In this document: one piece after another, positions 9,390 to 20,705 of the stretch
How positions within the stretch are numbered: the stretch's first letter is position 1
How the letters are laid out: the number at the start of each line of letters is the position of its first letter
Assembly: GCF_003852515.1 (NCBI RefSeq)
Contig: NZ_QAJK01000027.1
Coordinates: 8,163-72,162, forward strand
DNA length: 64,000 bases
Origin: Variovorax sp. KBW07
Lineage (GTDB): Bacteria; Pseudomonadota; Gammaproteobacteria; Burkholderiales; Burkholderiaceae_C
Direction of reading: 5' to 3'
Made by a program: the position numbers and the translations under genes
The notes under the pieces: model-generated
Databases searched by the model: none
Told to the model about the DNA's origin: nothing
The model's input: only the letters and a program-made list of their open reading frames with translations

Positions 9390-10292
9390 ATGACCCTGGA
9401 CGACCTGATCTACAAGCCCGGCCTGCTGCACGACGCCCGCATTCTCGTGACCGGCGGGGGCAGCGGCCTGGGCCGCGTCATGACCGAAGCGCTGTGCATG
9501 CTGGGCGCCACGGTCTACATCTGCGGGCGGCGCGAACCGGTGCTGGCGCAGACGGCCGCCGAGCTCACGGCGGCCCATGCGGACAACGGCGGCGGCCGCG
9601 TGGTGCCGCTGGTGTGCGACATCCGCGACGACGCCAACATCCAGGTCATGCTCGACGCCATCTGGGCCGACGGCGGCGCGCTCACCGGGTTGATCAACAA
9701 CGCGGCCGGCAACTTCATCAGCCGCACCGAAGACCTGTCGGCGCGCGGCTTCGACGCCGTGACCAATATCGTGCTGCGCGGCACCTTCTACCTCACGCTG
9801 GAATGCGGCAAGCGCTGGCTGGCCGAGGGCCGCAAGGCCTCGGTCGCGTCCATCCTCACCACCTGGGTCTGGAACGGCACGCCGTTCTGCGTGCCCTCGG
9901 CCATGGCCAAGTCCGGCCTGCATGCCATGACGCAATCGCTGGCCGTGGAATGGGGTGGCCGCGGCATCCGTTTCAACGCCATCGCGCCTGGCGTGTTTCC
10001 CACGGAAGGCATGAGCGCGCGCCTGAACCCGCAGGGCGGTGAACGCATCCTGGGCGGCAACCCCATGGGCCGCGACGGCCGCATGCCCGAGCTGGCCAAC
10101 CTGGCGGTGTTCCTGATGGGGCCGGGCGCCGAGTACCTCACGGGCCAGACCATCGCCATCGATGGCGCGCACTACCAGGCCACGGGCGGCAACTTTGCGG
10201 GCCTGGCCAGCTGGACCGACGAAGACTGGCGGCGCGCGCGCGAGAACATTCAGCGCGTCAACGCCACCGACCGCGAGAAGCGCAATGGCTGA
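9390..10292 (+). CDS. SDR-family 2,4-dienoyl-CoA reductase-like protein
   Basis: A 300-residue short-chain dehydrogenase/reductase. The cofactor motif TGGGSGLG starts at residue 21, NNAAGNF is present, and VPSAMAKSG near 168 is followed by SLAVEWGGRGIRFN and PGVFPTEGMSARLNP. These match mitochondrial and peroxisomal 2,4-dienoyl-CoA reductases, which likewise lack the SDR catalytic Tyr at the YxxxK position (Ser here, Lys kept). The likely role is NADPH reduction of 2,4-dienoyl-CoA from unsaturated acids. CGGAGA precedes the ATG. Its end overlaps the next gene by eight bases. Confidence 0.82.
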   Translation: MTLDDLIYKPGLLHDARILVTGGGSGLGRVMTEALCMLGATVYICGRREPVLAQTAAELTAAHADNGGGRVVPLVCDIRDDANIQVMLDAIWADGGALTGLINNAAGNFISRTEDLSARGFDAVTNIVLRGTFYLTLECGKRWLAEGRKASVASILTTWVWNGTPFCVPSAMAKSGLHAMTQSLAVEWGGRGIRFNAIAPGVFPTEGMSARLNPQGGERILGGNPMGRDGRMPELANLAVFLMGPGAEYLTGQTIAIDGAHYQATGGNFAGLASWTDEDWRRARENIQRVNATDREKRNG

Positions 10293-11118
10293 ACAGCGCT
10301 TCGCCGACCGCGTGGCGGTCAACCACGACGCGGCCCATGGCGTGGCCGAGGTGCGGCTGTGCCGGGCCGACAAGATGAACGCGCTGGATACCGCGATGTT
10401 CGATGGCCTGCTGCTGGCCGGCAAGCATCTGTCCCGCCTGCCGGACCTGCGCGCGGTGGTGCTGCACGGCGAGGGCCGGGCCTTCTGCGCCGGACTGGAC
10501 ATGGGCAGCCTCGATGCCATGGCACAGGGGCAGGGCGCGGGCGAAGGCCTGACCGATCTGGTGTCGCGCACCCACGGCGCGGCCAACCGCGCACAGCAGG
10601 TGGCGTGGCAGTGGCACACGCTGGCGGTGCCGGTGGTGGCTGCCGTGCATGGCGTGGCCTTCGGCGGCGGACTGCAGCTCGCGTTGGGCGCCGACATCCG
10701 CTACACGGCGCCCGACGCGCGCCTGTCGGTGCTGGAGATGCAATGGGGGCTGGTGCCCGACATGGCCGGCATGGCGCTGCTGCGCAATCTGCTGCGCGAC
10801 GATGTGGCGCGCGAGCTGATCTACAGCGCGCGCGTGCTGGGCGGCGACGAGGCCTGCCGATTGGGCCTGGCCACGGCGGTGCATGACGACCCGCTGGCTC
10901 GGGCGCGCGAGTTTGCCCATGCGGTGGCGCGGCGCAACCCCGACGCCGTGCGCGCCGCCAAGCGCCTGCTGAACCAGTCGCGCGACGAAGGTGCGGAAGT
11001 GATGCTGCTGGCGGAGTCGCTCGAGCAGCAGGCGCTCATCGGCAGCCCCAACCAGCTCGAAGCGATCCGTGCCGGCATGGGCAAGCGCCAGCCCGTGTTT
11101 CAGCCGGCGCCGAACTGA
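10285..11118 (+). CDS. Enoyl-CoA hydratase/isomerase (crotonase family)
   Basis: A 277-residue crotonase-fold protein with the oxyanion-hole segments RAFCAGLDMGSLD (near 65) and HGVAFGGGLQLALGADIRY. The ATG at 10285 lies within the end of the SDR gene (overlap ATGGCTGA), which implies coupling. The acidic catalytic pair of classical hydratase is not obvious: the region after GADIRY reads VLEMQWGLVPDMAG, with one Glu and one Asp, as in many dienoyl-CoA isomerase-like members. So hydratase versus delta(3,5)-delta(2,4)-dienoyl-CoA isomerase remains open; the latter pairs well with the reductase upstream. It converges tail-to-tail with the LuxR gene, with no gap. Confidence 0.85.
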   Translation: MAEQRFADRVAVNHDAAHGVAEVRLCRADKMNALDTAMFDGLLLAGKHLSRLPDLRAVVLHGEGRAFCAGLDMGSLDAMAQGQGAGEGLTDLVSRTHGAANRAQQVAWQWHTLAVPVVAAVHGVAFGGGLQLALGADIRYTAPDARLSVLEMQWGLVPDMAGMALLRNLLRDDVARELIYSARVLGGDEACRLGLATAVHDDPLARAREFAHAVARRNPDAVRAAKRLLNQSRDEGAEVMLLAESLEQQALIGSPNQLEAIRAGMGKRQPVFQPAPN

Positions 11119-13824
11119 TCACGACGACACCAGTCTCAGCCGACGCGCAATCGCCACCGCCTGCGTGCGGCTTTGCGCGCCCAGCTTGATGTTGATGTTG
11201 CGCAGGTGCGTGCGCACCGTGCTGTCCGACACATAGAGCTTCTCAGCCATGGCGTTGTTCGAATAACCCTCCACCAGAAGCGCGAGCACGCGCAGTTCCT
11301 TGCGCGTGAGCGGCTCCAGCGAGCCGCTCGGCAGGTCGGGCGCCGGCTCCGCTTCCGGGGGCAGGGGACCGAAGGCGCGCAACAGGCGCTGCAGGTAGTC
11401 GCTCATCAGCGGGTCGCGCGTCCGGCTGCTCTCGTGCAGCGTCTGATAGCGCCGCACCAACTGGCCCACCGCCGGTCCTTCGTCCAGCACCAGCCGCATG
11501 TAGCCTTCCTGGCAGGCGAACTGCAAGGCGCCGCCCACCTGGGTCACCGCGGCCGTCAGATCGCCCGCGCGTTGCAGGGCCCGTGCGCGCAGAAGCCGCA
11601 AGGCGAGCAGACGGCGGTGGCGTTGCATCGCCGTGGCGTGTCGCACCTGGGCATCGATGCGGGCCAGCGCATCGGTCGCGCCGCCGAATGCGAGTTCCCA
11701 GCGCAGGCGCGCCAGGGCCATGTATTCCACCTCGTGCGCCAGCAGGCGCAGGCGTTGCTCGCGCTCCCACAGGGCGGGGTCGTCGGCGCGCACCAGTTCG
11801 TCGTGCGCCGCGGTGCCATGCCCCTGCAACTGCAGCAAGCGCGCGCGTTCCATCTTGGCCGCGGCCACCACGCGCGGCAGCTTGCGCTGGTTGCCCAGGT
11901 ATTCCAGTTCGGTCAGCGCCAGCGAGGCGGCATCCACATCGCCGTTGACGAACGCGATGCGCGACCGCATCGCATAGCTCATGATCATGTGGTCCGGCAG
12001 GCCCACGTCGCGCGCCATGGGCAGGTAGACGTTGAGCAGGTGGTCGGCCTGGTCCAGGTCGTTGGCTTCGTACACCACGCTGGTGTAGAGCACGCCCGGC
12101 CAGCCGTTGCCGTGGGTGTGCTGGTAGCTGCCCGCATGGGTGGAATCCACCGCAAGCCGAAAGCGTGCCGTCGCCTGGCGCAGCCGGCCCTGCTGCAGGT
12201 CCAGCAGGCCTTCGATGGACTCGCTGTACATGCGGTTGAACCAGCCGTCGCCCTGCTCGCGCCGCGCCGCGTCGAGCAACTGCTGGGCTTCGCGCGACTG
12301 GCCGGCTTCCGCGGTGATCTGTGCCATGGCATTGAGCAGCGTGCCATCGGCGAAATGGTTGCCGCTGGGCAGCAGGCGCAGGGCTTCCCGCCCGGCGGCC
12401 AGCGCATCCTCGCCGCGGTCCTGCATGGCCAGCAGAATGGGCCGCACGCCGGCCGCGTTGGCGCGCAGCTGTGCGTCGTCGCTGCGGCTGGCCCCGCAAC
12501 GCTCGAGCAGTTCCATCGCGGCGTCGGGCCCGTTCGTGAAGCTGGCGGCCCACACCGCGCTCATCTGCAGGCGCGGGTATTCCTTCAAGGGTTCGGGCGG
12601 CAGTGCGGCAAACCAGCGCGCCAGCAACCGCATGCGGCCCTGGCTGAGGAAGTGCTCGACATTGGCATCCAGCAGTTCCATGGCGTGCGGATGGTCGCCG
12701 CCCTCGATCGCGTGATCGATCGCCGGTACCGGCCGGCCTTGCGATTCGTACCAGCCCGAGGCCGCCAGGTGCAGGCGCGCCACGTCGTCGGGGTGCTCGC
12801 GCTCCAGTTGCGCGCGCAGGTAGTCGGCAAACAGGCTGTGGTAGCGCCAGGTGCGCTGCTCGCCCGCCACGGGGGTCAGGAACAGATGGTCCGCGTCGAG
12901 TTGTTCCAGCAGCAAGGCGCAGTCGGTACGCGGAATGAGCGCGGCACACACAGACGGCTCGAGGTGGCGCAGAAGGCTGGTGCGCAGCAGGAACTGGCGT
13001 GTCGCTTCGGGCTGGCGTGCCAGCACCTCTTCGGCCAGGTAGTCGGCCACCGAACGGTCCGAACCTGAAAAGCGGCTGATGAAATCGGCGGTGTCGCCGT
13101 GACGGTGAAGTGCCATGGAGGCCAGCCACAAGGCGGCAATCCAGCCTTCGGTTTTCTTGTGCAGGCGGAACAGTTGATCGGCGCTGAGCGCATACGTCTG
13201 GCGCAGGCCGAAAAAGGCGTTGGTGTCTTCCAGCGAGAAGCGCAGCTGGTCGGCATCGATCTCGGTGAGGCGGCCGCGCACGCGAAGCCGCGCCAGGCCC
13301 AGCGACGGCAGGCTGCGCGTGGCAATCACCAGGCGGCCGCGGCGCGGCAGGTGTTCAGCGATCTCGCGCACCAGTCCCATCGCGGCTGTCTCGTGCACGG
13401 TCTCGAACTCATCGAGAAAAAGAGCAAAGGGTTCGTCGGCGTGCCTCAGCGCCTGCACGGCATCGCTGCCAAAGCTGTCCTGCGCGTCGAGCAGGCCCAG
13501 CCGCGTCACGGCCTGGGTCAGGGCGCTCATGAAACGCGAGGCGTCGTTGTCGGCGTTGTCCAGCGTGAGCCACACCGTGGCCACGCCCTGTGCCTGCAGG
13601 CGTTCACGCGCCTGGATCATCGCGGTGGTCTTGCCGAAGCCGGCGGGCGCGCGCACCAGCACCAGCTGGCCTTCGCCTTGGCAGATCGCCTGGCACAAGG
13701 CTTCGCGCGTCACCTGGGCGGCCACGGGAACGGGCGCGTGGAACTTGTTCTCCAGCGTCGTGGCAGCCTGGGCCAGGCGTTGGCGATCGGAGGGGGCGGT
13801 CGTGGCGGAGGAGGGCATGGGCAT
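11119..13824 (-). CDS. MalT-type (LAL) LuxR family ATP-dependent regulator
   Basis: About 901 residues. The order is STAND ATPase with Walker A RAPAGFGKTT (near 57) and Walker B FALFLDEFE (near 130), a long alpha-helical TPR-like sensor region, and a C-terminal LuxR helix-turn-helix (LTRKELRVLALLVEGYSNNA, then DSTVRTHLRNINIKLG). Such proteins oligomerise on binding a small ligand and ATP and then activate sigma-70 promoters. An ATG at 13899 would add 25 basic, non-conserved residues and sit almost on the operator at 13910-13927, so 13824 is preferred; neither start has a clear ribosome binding site. Its place amid the three beta-oxidation units makes it the likely binder of the TTCGTC-N6-GACGAA sites, with an acyl-CoA-type inducer (inference). 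Confidence 0.88.
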   Translation of the reverse strand: MPMPSSATTAPSDRQRLAQAATTLENKFHAPVPVAAQVTREALCQAICQGEGQLVLVRAPAGFGKTTAMIQARERLQAQGVATVWLTLDNADNDASRFMSALTQAVTRLGLLDAQDSFGSDAVQALRHADEPFALFLDEFETVHETAAMGLVREIAEHLPRRGRLVIATRSLPSLGLARLRVRGRLTEIDADQLRFSLEDTNAFFGLRQTYALSADQLFRLHKKTEGWIAALWLASMALHRHGDTADFISRFSGSDRSVADYLAEEVLARQPEATRQFLLRTSLLRHLEPSVCAALIPRTDCALLLEQLDADHLFLTPVAGEQRTWRYHSLFADYLRAQLEREHPDDVARLHLAASGWYESQGRPVPAIDHAIEGGDHPHAMELLDANVEHFLSQGRMRLLARWFAALPPEPLKEYPRLQMSAVWAASFTNGPDAAMELLERCGASRSDDAQLRANAAGVRPILLAMQDRGEDALAAGREALRLLPSGNHFADGTLLNAMAQITAEAGQSREAQQLLDAARREQGDGWFNRMYSESIEGLLDLQQGRLRQATARFRLAVDSTHAGSYQHTHGNGWPGVLYTSVVYEANDLDQADHLLNVYLPMARDVGLPDHMIMSYAMRSRIAFVNGDVDAASLALTELEYLGNQRKLPRVVAAAKMERARLLQLQGHGTAAHDELVRADDPALWEREQRLRLLAHEVEYMALARLRWELAFGGATDALARIDAQVRHATAMQRHRRLLALRLLRARALQRAGDLTAAVTQVGGALQFACQEGYMRLVLDEGPAVGQLVRRYQTLHESSRTRDPLMSDYLQRLLRAFGPLPPEAEPAPDLPSGSLEPLTRKELRVLALLVEGYSNNAMAEKLYVSDSTVRTHLRNINIKLGAQSRTQAVAIARRLRLVSS

Positions 13825-13909
13825 CGCGGGGGTGGGCGGACAAGTGCGGCGCCGAATGCGCGCGCCCTGCCGTTGATCGCCGCGGGGATTTTGCGCCATC
13901 GCCCGGGTT

Positions 13910-13927
13910 TTCGTCGCTTCGGACGAA
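13910..13927. promoter_or_regulatory. Palindromic operator upstream of the FadJ-like gene and the LuxR regulator
   Basis: Third copy of TTCGTC-N6-GACGAA. It is 22 bases upstream of TAGACT (13950-13955), a -10-like element for the plus-strand FadJ-like gene starting at 13999. It also lies just before the divergent regulator gene, so it may mediate autoregulation as well. Confidence 0.72.
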
Positions 13928-13998
13928 GCGGGAGCGAAGCCCCCCTACCTAGACTGAGTTCATGCCTGGCGCGGTGCCGGGATTGCAAGAGGTGATCC

Positions 13999-16167
<2,169 letters not shown>

Positions 16168-16215
16168 GCAGCAGCAAACGCATACCTCTCTATTCCTCTT
16201 TCGGAGACTTTTCCC

Positions 16216-16998
<783 letters not shown>

Positions 16999-17123
16999 TT
17001 GAAGCCCTGCTGAAACTGCCAGCCGTACCTTGAAGTCCATGTGTTCGGCAAGGCATCGGGGTTGCCCCTGGAGGGCGGCGGCCTTGCTGCGAATCGCGCC
17101 CCCTCTGCTGTCGGATATCCGCT

Positions 17124-17546
17124 TCAGTCCTCCGGCAGGAACGCCGGGTTGTAGACCACCTCCCACAGATGCCCGTCCGGGTCCTGGAAGTAGCCTGCGA
17201 AGCCGCCCCAGAAAGTCTTCTGCGCCGGCTTCACGATGGTTGCGCCGGCGGCCTCGGCCTGCGCCATCGTGGCCTGCACCTCGGCTTCGCTGCGCAGGTT
17301 GTGGCCGATGGTGAAGTCGGGCGAGGCGCTGCCGCGGCGCGCGATGCCGCTGTCGTGCGCCAGGCTGTCGCGCGGCCACAGCGCCAGCTTCAGGCCGGGC
17401 TGCAGGTCGAAGAAGGCAACCGCGCCGTGTTCGAATTCCTGGCCGATGATGCCTGGCGTCGCCAGGCCCAGGCCGTCGCGGTAGAAGCGCAGCGCGCGCT
17501 CAAGGTCGTCCACGCAGAGGGTGAGAACGGAGATACGGGCTTTCAT
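17124..17546 (-). CDS. VOC (glyoxalase/bleomycin-resistance fold) protein
   Basis: A 140-residue VOC-fold protein with paired beta-alpha-beta-beta-beta modules: ISVLTLCVDDLERALRFYRDG at the start, and KTFWGGFAGYFQDPDGHLWEV near the end with the typical DPDGHxWE signature. Family members are lyases, dioxygenases or binding proteins, and the substrate cannot be assigned. It is divergent from the AraC regulator at 17599, with 52 bases between, and is likely controlled by it. Confidence 0.85.
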   Translation of the reverse strand: MKARISVLTLCVDDLERALRFYRDGLGLATPGIIGQEFEHGAVAFFDLQPGLKLALWPRDSLAHDSGIARRGSASPDFTIGHNLRSEAEVQATMAQAEAAGATIVKPAQKTFWGGFAGYFQDPDGHLWEVVYNPAFLPED

Positions 17547-17598
17547 GTGGGGGCTCCTGCTTTGCTGTCCAATCGAAGCCTCCAGCTTGCATCACGCC

Positions 17599-18357
17599 AT
17601 GTCCGCCGACTTGAACAAAACGGCCACACCGCTCGCGCAGGAAGTGGGTCGCTACACCGAAGTCCCGGTGCCGCCTCCCTTGCGCGGCATCTTTGCCTGT
17701 CAGTGGCTGCATGTGCTGCCTGCTGATGCAGACTGCACGCCGCTGCTGGTGGTGCCCGACGGCTCGATCGACCTGCAGTGGATCGATGGCGTGGCGCGCG
17801 TGGCCGGCCCCGACCGGCAACCGCATGCCGAAGCGCTACGGCCTGGCGCGCAGGTGCTGGGCCTGCGCTTTCGTCCCGGTGCGGCGGCCGTGTGGCTGGG
17901 CATCGACATGAGTGCGCTGACGGATTGCCGCGTTGCGCTGGACGATCTGTGGGGGCCGCGCGCGGCATGCCTGGCCGCCGATTCGTCCGCCGAATTCGTG
18001 GACAGGGTGGCCGCGCGGCCAACCGCGAACCTCACGCCCGATGCCGCAATGGCCGAAGCCTTCTGCCTGCTGCAGTCCGGCATGGCCCCCGCGGATTCGC
18101 CGCTGCGCTGGCTCTCCGAGCGCCTGCAGCAGCCCGAGCGCACGCTGCGCCGCCGTTTCGTGCAGCACTTCGGCTATGGCCCGCAAACGCTGGCACGCCT
18201 GCTGCGCTACCAGCGCTTCCGGCAGTTGGCGCGCGCGGAGCCATCGACGCCGTTGGCCCACCTGGCCGCCGAAGCGGGCTACGCCGATCAGCCGCACCTG
18301 TCCCGCGAAAGCCGCCGCCTTGCGGGACGCCCGCCCTCCACGCTGCCACGCGATTGA
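17599..18357 (+). CDS. AraC family regulator with DUF6597-type N-terminal domain
   Basis: About 252 residues. The N-terminal half (YTEVPVPPPLRGIFACQWLH, then LLVVPDGSIDLQW, then VLGLRFRPGAAAVWLG) is the small sensor domain seen in many AraC regulators. The C-terminal half has the two AraC helix-turn-helix units, ending HLAAEAGYADQPHLSRESRR. The ATG at 17599 is chosen because the reading frame upstream runs into the divergent VOC gene. No ligand can be assigned. Confidence 0.87.
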   Translation: MSADLNKTATPLAQEVGRYTEVPVPPPLRGIFACQWLHVLPADADCTPLLVVPDGSIDLQWIDGVARVAGPDRQPHAEALRPGAQVLGLRFRPGAAAVWLGIDMSALTDCRVALDDLWGPRAACLAADSSAEFVDRVAARPTANLTPDAAMAEAFCLLQSGMAPADSPLRWLSERLQQPERTLRRRFVQHFGYGPQTLARLLRYQRFRQLARAEPSTPLAHLAAEAGYADQPHLSRESRRLAGRPPSTLPRD

Positions 18358-18482
18358 CTCGGCGCGCGGCCATCGCCTGACGGCCTGACGTTCTCGCAGG
18401 CAAAGCTGCTGCAACGCCGCACAATCGGAAAATCATCGAGAAACCAAAGCGCACCTTCGTTCCTTGGCAAGCTGCAGACCGC

Positions 18483-19520
18483 ATGAGCCCCTCCATGAAA
18501 CACCTCGGCAGATTGATGCGCAGCGCCAGCCTGAGCGGCTACGTCGAGCTGGTGCGGTCGCTCGGCCGTGACCCCCATGCGTTCATGCGCAGCGTGGGGC
18601 TTCAAGCAAACCAGCTGGAGCATCCGGAGACGCTGATCCCCGGGGATGCCGTGCGCGAGTTGCTCGAGATCACCGCGCGTGCCACCCGGACCGAGGACTT
18701 CGCGCTCCGGTTGGCGGCGCAGCGCAGGCTCTCGGCGCTGGGCCCGATCAGCCTCGTGCTCAAGGAAGAACCTACGCCGCGGGCCGCGCTGGACACGCTG
18801 AGCCGCTATCTCAAGCTGGTGAACGCCTCGCTGATCTTTCGCCTCGAAGACGCGGGCGACACGGTCGTGGTCCACGAAGACCTGTTGCCGAGTCCCGGCC
18901 TGCCGATGCGCCAGTCGATAGAACTTGCCGTTGGCATCGTGTACCGCATCCTGGGCGAGCTGATCGGTCCGCAATGGCGGCCGCAGCAGGTCTGCTTTAC
19001 GCACCGTCCGCCGGCGGATGCCTCGGCGCACCGGGCCTTCTTCGGCCGCAGCATCAAGTTCAACCAGGATTTCAACGGCTTGGTGTGCCTGGCGGCCGAT
19101 CTTCTCAAGCCGCGCGCACCCGGCGATCAGGCGGAAGCGCGTTTCGCGCGCGAGTACCTGGAGGCGGCCCTCAAGGACCGCGGCGAGAGCGGGCGCGACG
19201 CGTGCCGCGAACTGATCCTGGCCTTGCTGCCAACGGGCGACTGCACGGTGCAGACGGTGGCGCGGCATCTGCGTGTCGACCGCCGCACCCTGCACCGCCG
19301 GCTGCAGGCGGAAGGGCTCACGTTCAGCGACCTGCTCGATGAGGTGCGCGCGGATCTGGTCAGGCGCCATCTGCGCGACAGCGACCTGCCGCTGGGCGAA
19401 GTGGCCGAGCTGCTGGGCTTCTCAGGCCCCAGCAGCTTCAGCCACTGGTTCAGCAACCACTTCGGGTGCAGCGCCTCCCAATGGAGCCGGCAGGCCGCCG
19501 GCACGGCGGCTCAGGGCTGA
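18483..19520 (+). CDS. OruR/ArgR-like AraC family regulator of module 1
   Basis: A 345-residue protein with an arabinose-binding-like N-terminal domain (about 20-210; GYVELVRSLGRDPHAFMRSV, then RLSALGPISLVLKEEPTPRA) and a C-terminal AraC DNA-binding domain (VARHLRVDRRTLHRRLQAEG; LGFSGPSSFSHWFSNHFG). It is a paralogue of the regulator at 28878. It converges on the BKACE gene at 19583, at the far end of the module it probably controls through the 21-bp-spaced repeats at 22626-22665. A second ATG at 18495 is possible. Confidence 0.9.
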   Translation: MSPSMKHLGRLMRSASLSGYVELVRSLGRDPHAFMRSVGLQANQLEHPETLIPGDAVRELLEITARATRTEDFALRLAAQRRLSALGPISLVLKEEPTPRAALDTLSRYLKLVNASLIFRLEDAGDTVVVHEDLLPSPGLPMRQSIELAVGIVYRILGELIGPQWRPQQVCFTHRPPADASAHRAFFGRSIKFNQDFNGLVCLAADLLKPRAPGDQAEARFAREYLEAALKDRGESGRDACRELILALLPTGDCTVQTVARHLRVDRRTLHRRLQAEGLTFSDLLDEVRADLVRRHLRDSDLPLGEVAELLGFSGPSSFSHWFSNHFGCSASQWSRQAAGTAAQG

Positions 19521-19553
19521 GGCAAGACGCCTCGCTGGCCGTGCTCGAAGCGC

Positions 19554-19572
19554 AGGGCATGCGCCATGCCCT
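19554..19572. terminator. Hairpin between convergent genes
   Basis: Perfect 8-bp stem AGGGCATG/CATGCCCT with a 3-base loop, in the 62-base gap between the convergent AraC and BKACE genes. No T-run follows, so an intrinsic terminator is possible but not proven. Confidence 0.4.
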
Positions 19573-19582
19573 CCACGAGGAG

Positions 19583-20641
19583 TCAGGCGGCCTTGCGCAG
19601 GAAGCCCTGGTTGGCGCCGTGGCGGTTGGGCGCAAAGCCGTTGGCCTGCAGCGATTCTTCCGCCGAGTCATAGAACACGCCGATCTTCGAGATCTCGCGC
19701 GCCTGCTGCGCGGTTGCAATCGGGCGGCCGAATTCGCGCGAGATGCGCACCAGCTGCTCGATCTGCGCCACGGTACCGATCTTGGCGCTGCGCGTCTGGT
19801 TCCACAGCACGTCTTCGGTGCCGCAGCGCACGTGCAGGCCCATGGCGATGCCCATCATGTTCACGGGCAGCACGTTGCGCACCGAGCTTTCCACGGTGAG
19901 CACCGCGCCGTCGGGCACGGCGCGCACGAAGTTGGCCAGGTTGTAGATGTTGGGTGCGTCCATGCCGCCGCTGATGGCCACCCAGTTCATGACCAGCGGC
20001 CCCTTGTAGACGCCCCTGCGCATCAGCCGCTCGACCGACTCGAAGCTGTTGATGTTGTAGCACTGGAAAGCACTCTGGATGCCGGCCTTGGTGAGGCGGC
20101 GGATGTGCTCCTCGACCCAGCCGGGTTGCGCGGGCACCGTCATTTCCTTGTAGGCCTCGAAGATGGCCGGGATCTCGCGCGATGTGCCCTTGAAGTCCGC
20201 CAGCTCGGCGTGCTCCGTGACATTCATCTGCGAGGTGTTGACGGTCACCGTCACCTGGTCGGGCCTGGGCTCGAGCTCGGCGAGCATGTGGCGCGTGTCG
20301 TCCGAGAGCCACTTGGCGGCCGCGCCCTCGGTCTCGGGCGCGAAGCTGATCGAGCCGCCCACCTGGATGATCATCTCGGGCACGCGCGCCCGCACGCCGG
20401 CGATCAGCTCGTTGAATTTCGACAGCCGCTTGCTGCCCTTGCCGTCGAGTTCGCGCACATGCAGGTGCAGCACGGTGGCGCCGGCGTTGTAGCAGTCCAC
20501 CGCCTTCTGGATCTGCGCTTCCATGGTGACCGGAATCTCTTCCGGGAAGTCCGAGGGAAGCCAGCCCGGCGCATAGGGCGCGGCGGTGATGATCAGCGGC
20601 TGCTGGTTCTCGGGGAACAGGTGGCCATCGAGGAAGTTCAT
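19583..20641 (-). CDS. BKACE family beta-keto acid cleavage enzyme (DUF849), copy 1
   Basis: A 352-residue TIM-barrel protein of the 3-keto-5-aminohexanoate cleavage (Kce/BKACE) family. Members condense a beta-keto acid with acetyl-CoA to give acetoacetate and a new acyl-CoA. The Zn-binding HLHVRE motif is near residue 59, and GLHVRCGTED near 275 carries the conserved Arg/Glu/Asp region. It is about 89 percent identical to the copy at 26708; the main divergent block is residues 139-165. Last gene of the Bug-TauD-BKACE unit. The true substrate is unknown; within the family, substrate class follows active-site residues. Confidence 0.88.
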   Translation of the reverse strand: MNFLDGHLFPENQQPLIITAAPYAPGWLPSDFPEEIPVTMEAQIQKAVDCYNAGATVLHLHVRELDGKGSKRLSKFNELIAGVRARVPEMIIQVGGSISFAPETEGAAAKWLSDDTRHMLAELEPRPDQVTVTVNTSQMNVTEHAELADFKGTSREIPAIFEAYKEMTVPAQPGWVEEHIRRLTKAGIQSAFQCYNINSFESVERLMRRGVYKGPLVMNWVAISGGMDAPNIYNLANFVRAVPDGAVLTVESSVRNVLPVNMMGIAMGLHVRCGTEDVLWNQTRSAKIGTVAQIEQLVRISREFGRPIATAQQAREISKIGVFYDSAEESLQANGFAPNRHGANQGFLRKAA

Positions 20642-20705
20642 GTCGTTGCGTCTCCGGATTGCGATGCGGTGCGGTGCGGTGTGGGGTCGGGTTCGGCGCC
20701 GGGGC

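Noticed and set aside
13825-13899. N-terminal extension of the LuxR regulator to the ATG at 13899.
   Set aside because: The added 25 residues are basic and unlike the family, and the start would sit almost on the 13910-13927 operator; however no ribosome binding site clearly supports the later start either.
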